DNA of 64,000 nt from Paraburkholderia graminis C4D1M (GTDB lineage Bacteria; Pseudomonadota; Gammaproteobacteria; Burkholderiales; Burkholderiaceae): assembly GCF_000172415.1 (NCBI RefSeq), contig NZ_ABLD01000006.1, positions 124,001 to 188,000 of the forward strand, in the 5' to 3' direction. The number at the start of each line of letters is the position of its first letter. The stretch's first letter is position 1. The position numbers and the translations under genes are program-made. This document shows, piece by piece, positions 1 to 7,912 of this stretch. Below the pieces are notes generated by a model. That model had not been told where the DNA came from. It made no database searches and worked only from the letters and a program-made list of their open reading frames with translations.

Positions 1-270
1 CAGCGGCTGCATCGAATCGACCACGCCGGGCAGCGAGTGCGCCTTCAACGTGATGATGACGACGTCCTGGACGCCTAGCTCGCGCGGATCGGACGTGCAG
101 CGGACCGGCGCGCTCACCGTCTCGCCGTCCATGATCAGACGCGCGCCGTGCTCGCGCATTGCCGCGAGATGCGCGCCGCGCGCGATGAAACTGACGTCGG
201 CGCCGGCGCGTGCAAGCTGCACGCCCATCAAGCCGCCTATCGCTCCCGCTCCGAAGATGCAGATCTTCAT
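1..270 (-). CDS. panE: 2-dehydropantoate 2-reductase, N-terminal part (truncated by window edge)
   Basis: Ketopantoate reductase reduces 2-dehydropantoate to pantoate with NADPH in pantothenate/CoA synthesis. Only about 90 N-terminal residues are present; the C-terminus lies beyond the left edge. The protein opens MKICIFGAGAIGGLMG, a Rossmann dinucleotide-binding glycine motif (GAGAIGG), followed by VSFIARG and DVVIITLKAH, both typical of the ApbA/PanE family. The start is the ATG whose complement is at 268-270. It is divergent from the exopolysaccharide operon. Burkholderiales carry several PanE-like paralogues, so the exact substrate is not certain. Confidence 0.85.
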   Translation of the reverse strand, partial: MKICIFGAGAIGGLMGVQLARAGADVSFIARGAHLAAMREHGARLIMDGETVSAPVRCTSDPRELGVQDVVIITLKAHSLPGVVDSMQPL

Positions 271-681
271 GATGCCGCTCCTGTGACTATGAGAAGTCGC
301 TTGCCCATGCCGCGCGTCGCCGGACACGACGGAGGGTCACTGATTGAGCATAGGGGCGCGGCGTCAATACAGATAGTTAAAGTTTCTCGCGCTTTGCATA
401 AGCGATCGCTTATAGCCGCGGCATGCGAGGCGCGGCCATCCCATCTTCACGTCTCTCCGCCGCCTTGGCTCGTGCGACGTCTATCTAGCTGACAAATAGC
501 CGCCAGGCTTAGGAAATTTCTGGTCCCTGAGCATTCAGCGTAAGGGCAGAATGCGCCCTCACTCAAGAAGTGACGCGTCCGTCCATTTCCAGATAGCTCT
601 TGTTGAGACTAACCCCATGATGTCCGTATTTGTGCCCAGACGTATTGGTATGTCCGGTGATAGCGACTCCGCGGTTTCGCG
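271..681. other. divergent intergenic region upstream of the exopolysaccharide operon
   Basis: About 410 bases between panE (minus) and the first exopolysaccharide gene (plus). I see no convincing gene. It must hold the promoters of both units. Its clearest feature is a 16-base perfect palindrome at 398-413. Nearby sequence is locally more AT-rich (about 365-400 and 480-525) than the flanking genes, as expected for promoter DNA. Confidence 0.6.
398..413. promoter_or_regulatory. 16-base perfect palindrome, possible operator
   Basis: ATAAGCGATCGCTTAT is a perfect inverted repeat about 130 bases upstream of the panE start and 270-285 bases upstream of the exopolysaccharide operon. The symmetry and location between divergent genes suit a dimeric regulator site. 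The factor is unknown, and the core GCGATCGC is also a palindrome that can be common for other reasons. Confidence 0.35.
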
Positions 682-2124
682 ATGTCGTCGCGCCGGCCGT
701 TAGGCACAGTCATGCGTACGGTGTTTCGTCAAACGATGGGCCGCGAATCCGTCGATATGGAAAGCGCTCTCGCACGCCTGCTGGACGTGCTCATGATCGC
801 GATGGCGGCGGCGCTTGCGCGCCTGTTGCCGGCTGGAGAGGGGCATCCGATCCTCGAGGGCGCATTCGTCGCGTTGGACATGGCGCTCGCCATGATGCTG
901 CTGCCGTGGTTCGGCGTGTATGAATCGTGGCGCGGGCGTTCGAAACTGCATCTGACGCTCAACGTCGTCGCGGGCTGGATCGTGGTGCAACTGTGCGGGC
1001 TCGCGATGATGTTTCTGCTTCATCGCGCGGGGCTGCTGTCCAGAATCTGGTGCGTGCGATGGACCGTCATCACCGCGATGCTGCTCGTCGCCTCGCGTCT
1101 CTTGATCCACGCGATGCTTGGCCGCATCAGACGAGCCGGACGCAATCTGCGGATGGTGGCGGTGGTCGGCAGCGGCGCGCATCGCGACGGCGTGCTCGCG
1201 AGCATTGCGGCTTCGACCGATTCCGGTTTTCGCGCCGTTGCGACGTTCGATCCGCTGCACGGCGAAACGGTTGCCGACGCGGGCCTGTCGTCGTTCTCGG
1301 AGTTGCGCGACTTCGCAAACTGGGTGCGCCGTGAGCGGACCGAAGAAGTGTGGCTTGCGATGCCGATGTCGCAAGAGCACGCGGTGCTGCGCATCGTCGA
1401 GGAATTCAGCGGCGACCTCGTGAACCTGCGCTTCATTCCCGATGTGCGCGCTCTCGCCATGTTCGATCGCAACGTGGTCGAGCTGGTGGGGCTGCCCGCG
1501 ATCAACCTGATGGCGTCGCCGATGACGCCTCATGCGCTGATGCAAAAGGCGCTGTTCGACCGCGTATTCGCTGCGGCGGCTTTGCTTGCGCTGTCGCCGG
1601 TGATGTTGCTCGTCGCGGCCGCGATCAAGCTGACGTCGCGAGGCCCGGTGCTGTTTTCGCAGCGCCGCATGGGCGCCGACGGCAACGTGTTTCGCATCTA
1701 CAAGTTTCGCTCGATGCGCGTTCATGCGCAGCAGGACGGCGTGGTTCATCAGGCGACCCGGCTTGACCCGCGCATTACGCGCGTCGGCGCGTTCCTGCGA
1801 CGCACGAGTCTCGATGAACTGCCGCAGTTTTTCAACGTGCTGCGCGGGCAGATGTCGGTGGTCGGTCCGCGCCCTCACGCGATCGAGCACGACGACCAGT
1901 ACCGGACGATCGTCGACGGCTATATCCATCGTTACCGGATCAAGCCTGGTATTACCGGGTGGGCGCAGGTGAACGGCTTTCGCGGCGAGACGGATCGCGT
2001 CGAGAAGATGCAGGCGCGCGTCGAACACGACCTTTATTACCTGCGCAACTGGTCGTTCGCGCTGGATATGCGGATTGTCGCGGCGACGGTGGTGAGGGGG
2101 TTGGTGGATCGGAATGCTTATTAA
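682..2124 (+). CDS. undecaprenyl-phosphate sugar-1-phosphate transferase (WcaJ-like), EPS initiation
   Basis: Polyisoprenyl-phosphate hexose-1-phosphate transferase that loads the first sugar phosphate onto undecaprenyl phosphate at the inner membrane and so starts each polysaccharide repeat. The 480-residue protein has about four N-terminal membrane segments (roughly residues 30-160), a Rossmann-like central domain (about 155-280), a fifth hydrophobic segment (about 290-315), and the catalytic bacterial sugar transferase domain with [28 protein letters not shown] and SVVGPRPHA. The length fits the WcaJ/EpsL family. The start is uncertain: ATG at 712 or 736 is possible. It is the first gene of the exopolysaccharide operon. 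Confidence 0.9.
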   Translation: MSSRRPLGTVMRTVFRQTMGRESVDMESALARLLDVLMIAMAAALARLLPAGEGHPILEGAFVALDMALAMMLLPWFGVYESWRGRSKLHLTLNVVAGWIVVQLCGLAMMFLLHRAGLLSRIWCVRWTVITAMLLVASRLLIHAMLGRIRRAGRNLRMVAVVGSGAHRDGVLASIAASTDSGFRAVATFDPLHGETVADAGLSSFSELRDFANWVRRERTEEVWLAMPMSQEHAVLRIVEEFSGDLVNLRFIPDVRALAMFDRNVVELVGLPAINLMASPMTPHALMQKALFDRVFAAAALLALSPVMLLVAAAIKLTSRGPVLFSQRRMGADGNVFRIYKFRSMRVHAQQDGVVHQATRLDPRITRVGAFLRRTSLDELPQFFNVLRGQMSVVGPRPHAIEHDDQYRTIVDGYIHRYRIKPGITGWAQVNGFRGETDRVEKMQARVEHDLYYLRNWSFALDMRIVAATVVRGLVDRNAY

Positions 2125-2166
2125 ACGGCATTTCGATGGAAGGGTGTAGCCCAACGCACACGAATC

Positions 2167-3378
2167 ATGACTGCCGCGATGCAGTCGACAAGGGCGGCGC
2201 TGCGGCGCGCCCGCTTGAACAGGTTGAGTACGATGTCAGTTGCAGTTTTGTCCCAGCCGATGTATCGGCTCGGTGCCTTGATGACCGTGATCGCGTTGCT
2301 GACCACCGGATGCGCGGTGGCGCCCGGTATGCGGATGGAGGAATCGGCCGCATTGCCCATGACCAGCGGCAGCGACCAGACGCCGGGCGAGCAGTTGCCC
2401 GTGCCAGTCACCGAAGTGACCTTGGCTTCGCTCGATCAAATGGAAGGCGAGGTCGAGCATCGTAGCGACGCAAGCGTCGAAGCGCTTCTCGGGCACGCGA
2501 CGGCCTATACGGTCGGCGCGGGCGATGTGCTGCAAATCACTGTCTGGGACCATCCGGAATTAGCGGCCGCATCCGGCTCACCTTCGCCTGCGGCGGCGCG
2601 CGCGTTCGATCCGCCGCCCGGATTCATCATCGACGATACCGGCAGCCTGCGATTCCCGTTTGCCGGCAATATCCACGTCCAGGGCATGACGGTCGCAGAA
2701 GTTCAACGCAAGCTTGCCGTGGAACTCGGCAAGTCGTTTCGCGATCCTCAAGTGACGGTTCGCATGGCGTCGTTCCGCGCGAAGCAGGTCTACGTGGATG
2801 GCGAGGTCCGGCAGGCCGGCGCGCAAGCGGTCAACGATATTCCGACGACGCTGTACGACGCCATCAGCCATGCCGGCGGCTTCAGCCCTGCTGCGGATCA
2901 GAGCCGCATCACGCTGACTCGCGACGGCAAGTCGTACGACATAAACTTCGTCCGCATGTTGCAGCGTGGTGTGAGTCCTTCGAGGCTGATGCTGCGTGCA
3001 GGTGACCTGGTTCGCGTGCCCGCGAGGGATGAAAGCGGCGTGTTCGTGATGGGTGAAGTCGCGAAGCCGGTCACGGCAGTGCCGCTGCGCAACGGTCGCA
3101 TGACGCTGAGCGACGCACTCTCGCAGGCGGGCAGCATCAGTTCCGCGACCGCGGATGCCGGGAATCTATATGTCATTCGCGGACGTGGCACGGACGCGCG
3201 CATTTTTCATCTCGATGCCGCTTCGCCGGTCTCGATGGTCCTCGCCAACCGCTTCGAACTCGAACCGAAAGACATCGTTTATGTCGACGGCAACGGACTC
3301 GTTCGCTTTAGCCGCGTGCTGAGTCTGCTGTTGCCGGCCATCAACGCGGGGCTCACCGCGGGGCTGGTGGCGAAGTGA
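2167..3378 (+). CDS. wza: outer-membrane polysaccharide export lipoprotein (Wza-like)
   Basis: Wza-type outer-membrane secretin lipoprotein through which the finished polysaccharide leaves the cell. A lipoprotein signal ends at LLTTGC (lipobox with Cys near residue 49 of the longest reading). The polysaccharide export domain follows at YTVGAGDVLQITVWDHPEL, then SLBB repeats (about residues 190-360) including DGEVRQAG and VMGEVAKPVTAVPLRNG. The signal peptide would be of normal length if translation starts at ATG 2233 or 2260, so 2167 is probably too far upstream. It lies 42 bases after the initiating transferase. Confidence 0.88.
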   Translation: MTAAMQSTRAALRRARLNRLSTMSVAVLSQPMYRLGALMTVIALLTTGCAVAPGMRMEESAALPMTSGSDQTPGEQLPVPVTEVTLASLDQMEGEVEHRSDASVEALLGHATAYTVGAGDVLQITVWDHPELAAASGSPSPAAARAFDPPPGFIIDDTGSLRFPFAGNIHVQGMTVAEVQRKLAVELGKSFRDPQVTVRMASFRAKQVYVDGEVRQAGAQAVNDIPTTLYDAISHAGGFSPAADQSRITLTRDGKSYDINFVRMLQRGVSPSRLMLRAGDLVRVPARDESGVFVMGEVAKPVTAVPLRNGRMTLSDALSQAGSISSATADAGNLYVIRGRGTDARIFHLDAASPVSMVLANRFELEPKDIVYVDGNGLVRFSRVLSLLLPAINAGLTAGLVAK

Positions 3379-3427
3379 TCCTGAGACTGCGCTTTGTGCT
3401 GGCTGGATGCGTGCGGGAAGCGGCACG

Positions 3428-5101
3428 ATGAACCGCCGCTCCGCAATCGGACTCTCGGCCGGGATGGCAGTGCTCGGCGCATCCGCGGTCTCGCCTGGAT
3501 GGGGCGAGCCGCAGCGGAACGACTCTGCCGGTGGCTTTCGCTGGCTGCATGATTTTGCGCGGAAGGGCGCGGGTGCGAGCGACGATACGGGCACGCTGCA
3601 GCGCGCGATCGACTTTGTGCGCGATCTCGGCCTACGCACGAAAGACACCTCCTGCTTGCCGAGCCTGCTGATTCCCGCCGGCCGATATGTCCTGACCGAC
3701 ACGATCGATACCTTGCCCTGGATCAAGCTGCGTTCAGTGGGCGGCGTTCTGCTCGACTTCTCGACGATGCCGGTGGGTCGCGACGGCCTGACGTGCAGAA
3801 ACGAAACGATGCTTCCGTCGACCGAATTGCGCTTCCCCGGCAACCGTTCGCCATTCCTCGATGGAGCGGGAGGCACGATTTCTATCCTCGGCGCCGGCGT
3901 GGCACGCGCGGAAGGGCGGGGCATCGTGATGGGCAATCGGCAGCCCTCGTTTTCGGGTGAGGTACGAGACGCGGGTGGCCGCAACGTTGTGATCACCGGT
4001 TGGCGCGGAGCGCTCGCGATCGATCCCATCAATACCTATCTGAGTGCATGGCATTCGTGCCGGTTCGAGCAGAACCGCGAACATGGTATTTGCGTCGCAT
4101 CCGCCGATGGAAAGAGCGTCAACAGCGGTGAGCGGATGACCTTCGCCGATTGCACGTTTTCCGGTTCCGCGCGAGCCATTGCAATCGACGCCGACAGCAT
4201 GGATTTCGTTTTCGACGCGTGTTCGTTCGACTTCAACGGCGACGTCGTGCATTTCGGGCCCCATGCGAGTTTCGGTACGGTCGCCTTCAATCACTGCCAC
4301 ATAGAAGGTATCGACGGCTTGCTGGTCGATGCCGCGCAGGCGGGCAAGCATCTTCGCACGGTATTCCGCGATTCGATCGTGCTGCCGAGGCACTGGAAGC
4401 GTAAGGACTTGAGCAACACACCGCGTCAACTGGTGGCGGGCAAAGCGAAGTTTTCCGCTTCCGGCGTCGAGTGGCGATTCGAATCTCCCGCTCAAGGCAG
4501 CCTGACGGCTTTGATCGGTGACGAAGTGCCGGTCGAGTCAGTGTCGGCGATGAGCTTTCAGCAAGTCCACGCGCTGCCCTGGCGAGGAAGCGTGATCAAT
4601 GCCGACGGTCTCTTTGAACTGGACACTCCTGGCACACCGGCCGGCGCGCTCACCCATTGGAGCGCATCGGTGACCGCAGGCGCCGATTTCGCAGGAAGCA
4701 TTGTGGTTGCGGGTCCGGCTGCGGACGCCACTGCGGCTACGCAGAGCAGCGCATCGGCGAAACGAAAGCAGGCTCTCCACGTGAGCTTGCCTGATGCAGG
4801 CAACGCGCGGTTCTCCGTGGCGACGCGAGCCGCTTTCCCGGTTGTACCGGGCGACGTCCTCAACGTGGCCTGCAGCGCAGCGACGACAGGTGTAACGGGC
4901 CGCGTGAAATTCGCGTTCCACTTCGATGCCGCGCCGGGCGTTCCATTGAGCACAAGCGAATCGCAAAGCGCCGCGCATGAACTGCCGGCCGCGCAAGCAA
5001 CCGTTCCAGCGGGCGCAACGCAGGCGATGGTCACTGCCGCTTTCATTGGATGGACGGGGCAGTTGCAAATAGATGAACTGGCGGTATGGCGCTCGTCATG
5101 A
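3428..5101 (+). CDS. Tat-like signal, predicted right-handed parallel beta-helix protein of the EPS operon
   Basis: No exact family is recognised. The start is set at ATG 3428, giving MNRRSAIGLSAGMAVLG, a twin-arginine-like signal, so the protein is probably periplasmic. Residues about 30-130 resemble the pectate-lyase-superfamily cap (DFARKGAGASDDTGTLQRAID, then IPAGRYVLTDTI). The middle has short beta-helix-like turns such as FDACSFDFNGDVVHFG and FNHCHIEG. The C-terminal 150 residues look like a separate beta-sandwich. Between wza and the phosphatase gene it may modify the polysaccharide (lyase, epimerase or hydrolase) or assist assembly. The activity is inferred from context only. Confidence 0.6.
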   Translation: MNRRSAIGLSAGMAVLGASAVSPGWGEPQRNDSAGGFRWLHDFARKGAGASDDTGTLQRAIDFVRDLGLRTKDTSCLPSLLIPAGRYVLTDTIDTLPWIKLRSVGGVLLDFSTMPVGRDGLTCRNETMLPSTELRFPGNRSPFLDGAGGTISILGAGVARAEGRGIVMGNRQPSFSGEVRDAGGRNVVITGWRGALAIDPINTYLSAWHSCRFEQNREHGICVASADGKSVNSGERMTFADCTFSGSARAIAIDADSMDFVFDACSFDFNGDVVHFGPHASFGTVAFNHCHIEGIDGLLVDAAQAGKHLRTVFRDSIVLPRHWKRKDLSNTPRQLVAGKAKFSASGVEWRFESPAQGSLTALIGDEVPVESVSAMSFQQVHALPWRGSVINADGLFELDTPGTPAGALTHWSASVTAGADFAGSIVVAGPAADATAATQSSASAKRKQALHVSLPDAGNARFSVATRAAFPVVPGDVLNVACSAATTGVTGRVKFAFHFDAAPGVPLSTSESQSAAHELPAAQATVPAGATQAMVTAAFIGWTGQLQIDELAVWRSS

Positions 5102-5156
5102 CGCCGGTGTGCGAAGTCGAATTCCTCGGCACACCGCAATACAGAACCAAAGACAG

Positions 5157-5651
5157 ATGATCTCCAACGTTTTGACCGTTTGCCAAGGCAACGTATGCCG
5201 CAGCCCTATGGCTGCGGCTCTTTTACAGCAGAAGATCGAGGGCGTGCACGTACATTCCTGCGGACTTGCGGCGATGGTCGGGCAACCGGCGGCGAGCAAC
5301 GCCGTCGCGGTGCTTTCAGAAGTCGGCGTCGATATGCGGGAACACCGCGCAAGGCAGTTGACCTGGCAACTGGCAAGCCGGGCAGATCTGATTCTTACGA
5401 TGACCGCGCGGCAGAAGCAAACCATTGAGTCGCTTTTTCCCGTGATGTGCGGCCGCATATTTCCGGTGCGCGGCTTCGACCACATGGATATCGACGACCC
5501 CATGGGCTTGTCCCTATCGGCGTTTCGCCAGTGCAGGGAGAGCTTGACGGTGGGTATCGACTACTGGGTAGAGCGGCTAGGGAAATTCAACGTGCGGTCC
5601 GCTGATCGTCATCGCGATGACGCGGCCCACGTCAAGGGGGTGGCACAGTGA
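5157..5651 (+). CDS. wzb: low-molecular-weight protein-tyrosine phosphatase (Wzb/BceD-like)
   Basis: Cytoplasmic phosphatase expected to dephosphorylate the C-terminal tyrosines of the Wzc-like kinase encoded next, cycling polysaccharide assembly. The start ATG at 5157 gives MISNVLTVCQGNVCRSPMAA, with the catalytic P-loop C-x5-R (CQGNVCR) near residues 9-15. The general-acid loop is DIDDPMG near residue 115. The length of 164 residues is slightly longer than usual because of a polar tail. It ends in a GTGA overlap with the kinase gene, indicating translational coupling. Confidence 0.9.
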   Translation: MISNVLTVCQGNVCRSPMAAALLQQKIEGVHVHSCGLAAMVGQPAASNAVAVLSEVGVDMREHRARQLTWQLASRADLILTMTARQKQTIESLFPVMCGRIFPVRGFDHMDIDDPMGLSLSAFRQCRESLTVGIDYWVERLGKFNVRSADRHRDDAAHVKGVAQ

Positions 5652-7912
5652 ACCAGTCCCACGCTTTGCACGAACCCGCCAACGCGGATAAGGATTTCGA
5701 TCTCGCGGCGATTCTCGATGTGTTCCTGCTTTACCGGCACATGATGCTGTGGATCTTCGGCGCGCTGTGTGTTCTCGGTCTTGCCGCAGTGCTGCTTTCC
5801 GATCCGCAGTACGAGGCGGACATGGTGACTCAGGTCGATGAGAGCAGCAGTGCGAGTACCGCGTCGTCGCTGCTGGGTCAGGACCTTTCGTCGATGCTCG
5901 AGGTCAAGTCTTCCGCCGATACGGAGATGCAGGTGCTGCGGTCGCGGCTCGTCGTGGCTGCGGTCGTCGACGAGTTGGGCCTGTACATCGAAGCCGAGCC
6001 AGTTCGCTTCCCACTCGTCGGCCGGGCGATCGCACGCGCCAGCAAGGGATTATCGCGCCCCGGTTTGCTGGGCATGGGCGGCTATACGTGGGGTGAAGAG
6101 CGCGCGGATGTCGAACGCTTCGACACGCCCAGCGCACTGATCGGATCGGCGTACTCGTTGACCGTTGCTGGCGCGGGCGCGTACCGGCTCTCCGGACCTG
6201 GGTTGAAGCAGGATGTGGTCGGCCGGCTCGGCGCAACCGAAACCTTCATGACCGACGACGGTCCGCTGACGTTGTGCGTCGGCGCGTTTCATGCTGCGGT
6301 TGGTGCCCGCTTCAAGCTCACGCGGCAATCGCGCCTCGAGACGATTGGCAAGCTGCAGGACAGCCTCTCGATCAGCGAACAAGGAAAGGATTCCAACGTG
6401 CTGCGCGTGAAGTTGCGCGGCGCCGATCCGGTACGGATCACCGAGGTGCTCAACCATCTCGCACAACACTACCTGGAGCAGAACGAGGCGCGCAAAGCCG
6501 AGCAGGCCGCGCGGTCGCTTGCGTTCCTGCGCGGCCAGGTGCCTGGCTTGCGCGACAGACTGGACAGCGCGGAAAAAGCCTATGCGGTAATCCGCAGCAA
6601 GTTTGGATCGGTGGATCTTGAAGGCGAGGCCAAAAAAATACTGCAACTAGCGGCCGACAATGAGATACAGGTCGCCACGCTGCAGCAGAAGAAAGCCGAA
6701 GCGTTGACGCGTTTCGCGCCGACCAACCCGACCGTGATGGCTCTCGATAGACAGCTAGCAGTTCTGCAATCGCAGTCGAGTGGACTCAATCAACAGATCG
6801 ACGGCCTGCCGGAGATGCAGCGCCAGGTGGTGAAAGCGGAGCGCGACGTCAAGATCAGCAACGATCTATACGTGGGCTTGCTGAACAACATCGAACAACT
6901 GCAGATTCTGCAAGTGGGACGGGTCGGCAACGTCCGCGTTCTCGACGAGGCGTTGTTGCCCGACCGCCCGGTTCGCTTCTGGCGTTTTCTGCTGTGCCTC
7001 GCGGTCATCGCCGTCGCGTTACTTGCAGCGGTCGGCGCCGCGTTCATTCGCGACCTTCTGTTCCATGGGATTGCGGATTCCCGCGAACTGGCGGAGCGCA
7101 CAGGTCTCGACGTGCTCTCCGTGGTGCCGGTGGCGCGCAGGGGCGGATTCCATTGGTCCGGATACTTTGGTCGGGAAACGCGTCCGCGGCGTCCGCTTGC
7201 TTTTATCGACCCAGCAGATCCGGCAATCGAAAGTTTGCGCAGTCTGCGCACTGCGCTGCAATTTTCATTGTCCGATGGCGGCGGTAACGTCGTGATGTTC
7301 ACCGGGCCGTCGCCGAATGTGGGCAAATCGTTTATCGCGTCCAACGTCGCCGCGGTCGTGGCCCGCACTGGCAAACGTGTCCTGTTGGTCGACGGCGACC
7401 TGAGACGCTGCGGACTCACTCGCGCATACGGCTGCATTTCGGCAGTCGGACTGTCCGACGTGATCGCCGACATGGGCAAACTGGACGCGTCGATCCGCAA
7501 GCTGGAGCGCTCGACGCTCGACTTCCTGCCGGCTGGCGCGATGCCGCCGAATGCGGCCGACCACCTCGGTAGTGAACGCACAGGCGATCTTTTCAAGGCG
7601 TTGTCCGCGCGCTACGACCTCGTGGTCGTCGACACCGCGCCGCTGTTGCCGGTGCCCGATGCGGCGATTCTCGCGCCATATTCAAACGGCAACATCTTCC
7701 TGGTCGCTCGCGCCTCGGTCACGAAGGCTGCGGAAATGGAAGAGTGCATGCGCCGCTTGCAGCATGTGGGCGTTGCGGTGAAGGGCGTAGTGCTCAACGG
7801 AATCGATCGTCATGCAGGGCGCTTCCGCAATGGCACCACCTATGGCACGTACCGCTACGGGCGCTCACGAGGTGAAGATGCCCGTCCGATGATGGACGGA
7901 GCGCAAGAATGA
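5648..7912 (+). CDS. wzc: polysaccharide co-polymerase / tyrosine autokinase (Wzc-like)
   Basis: Inner-membrane bacterial tyrosine kinase controlling chain length and export. The GTG start at 5648 overlaps the phosphatase stop. The 754-residue protein has an N-terminal Wzz domain with membrane segment (about 30-55), a long coiled-coil periplasmic region (about 270-400), the second membrane segment (about 440-465), and a cytoplasmic BY-kinase domain: Walker A GPSPNVGKS (about 555), Walker A' VLLVDGDLRR, Walker B LVVVDTAPLL. The tail has three tyrosines (TTYGTYRYG), the autophosphorylation cluster. The pairing with the phosphatase is the classic Wzb/Wzc arrangement. Confidence 0.92.
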   Translation: MNQSHALHEPANADKDFDLAAILDVFLLYRHMMLWIFGALCVLGLAAVLLSDPQYEADMVTQVDESSSASTASSLLGQDLSSMLEVKSSADTEMQVLRSRLVVAAVVDELGLYIEAEPVRFPLVGRAIARASKGLSRPGLLGMGGYTWGEERADVERFDTPSALIGSAYSLTVAGAGAYRLSGPGLKQDVVGRLGATETFMTDDGPLTLCVGAFHAAVGARFKLTRQSRLETIGKLQDSLSISEQGKDSNVLRVKLRGADPVRITEVLNHLAQHYLEQNEARKAEQAARSLAFLRGQVPGLRDRLDSAEKAYAVIRSKFGSVDLEGEAKKILQLAADNEIQVATLQQKKAEALTRFAPTNPTVMALDRQLAVLQSQSSGLNQQIDGLPEMQRQVVKAERDVKISNDLYVGLLNNIEQLQILQVGRVGNVRVLDEALLPDRPVRFWRFLLCLAVIAVALLAAVGAAFIRDLLFHGIADSRELAERTGLDVLSVVPVARRGGFHWSGYFGRETRPRRPLAFIDPADPAIESLRSLRTALQFSLSDGGGNVVMFTGPSPNVGKSFIASNVAAVVARTGKRVLLVDGDLRRCGLTRAYGCISAVGLSDVIADMGKLDASIRKLERSTLDFLPAGAMPPNAADHLGSERTGDLFKALSARYDLVVVDTAPLLPVPDAAILAPYSNGNIFLVARASVTKAAEMEECMRRLQHVGVAVKGVVLNGIDRHAGRFRNGTTYGTYRYGRSRGEDARPMMDGAQE

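Noticed and set aside
700..2154. Long open frame antisense to the initiating sugar transferase
   Set aside because: It mirrors the high-GC codon pattern of the plus-strand gene, is very rich in Arg and His, and matches no family.
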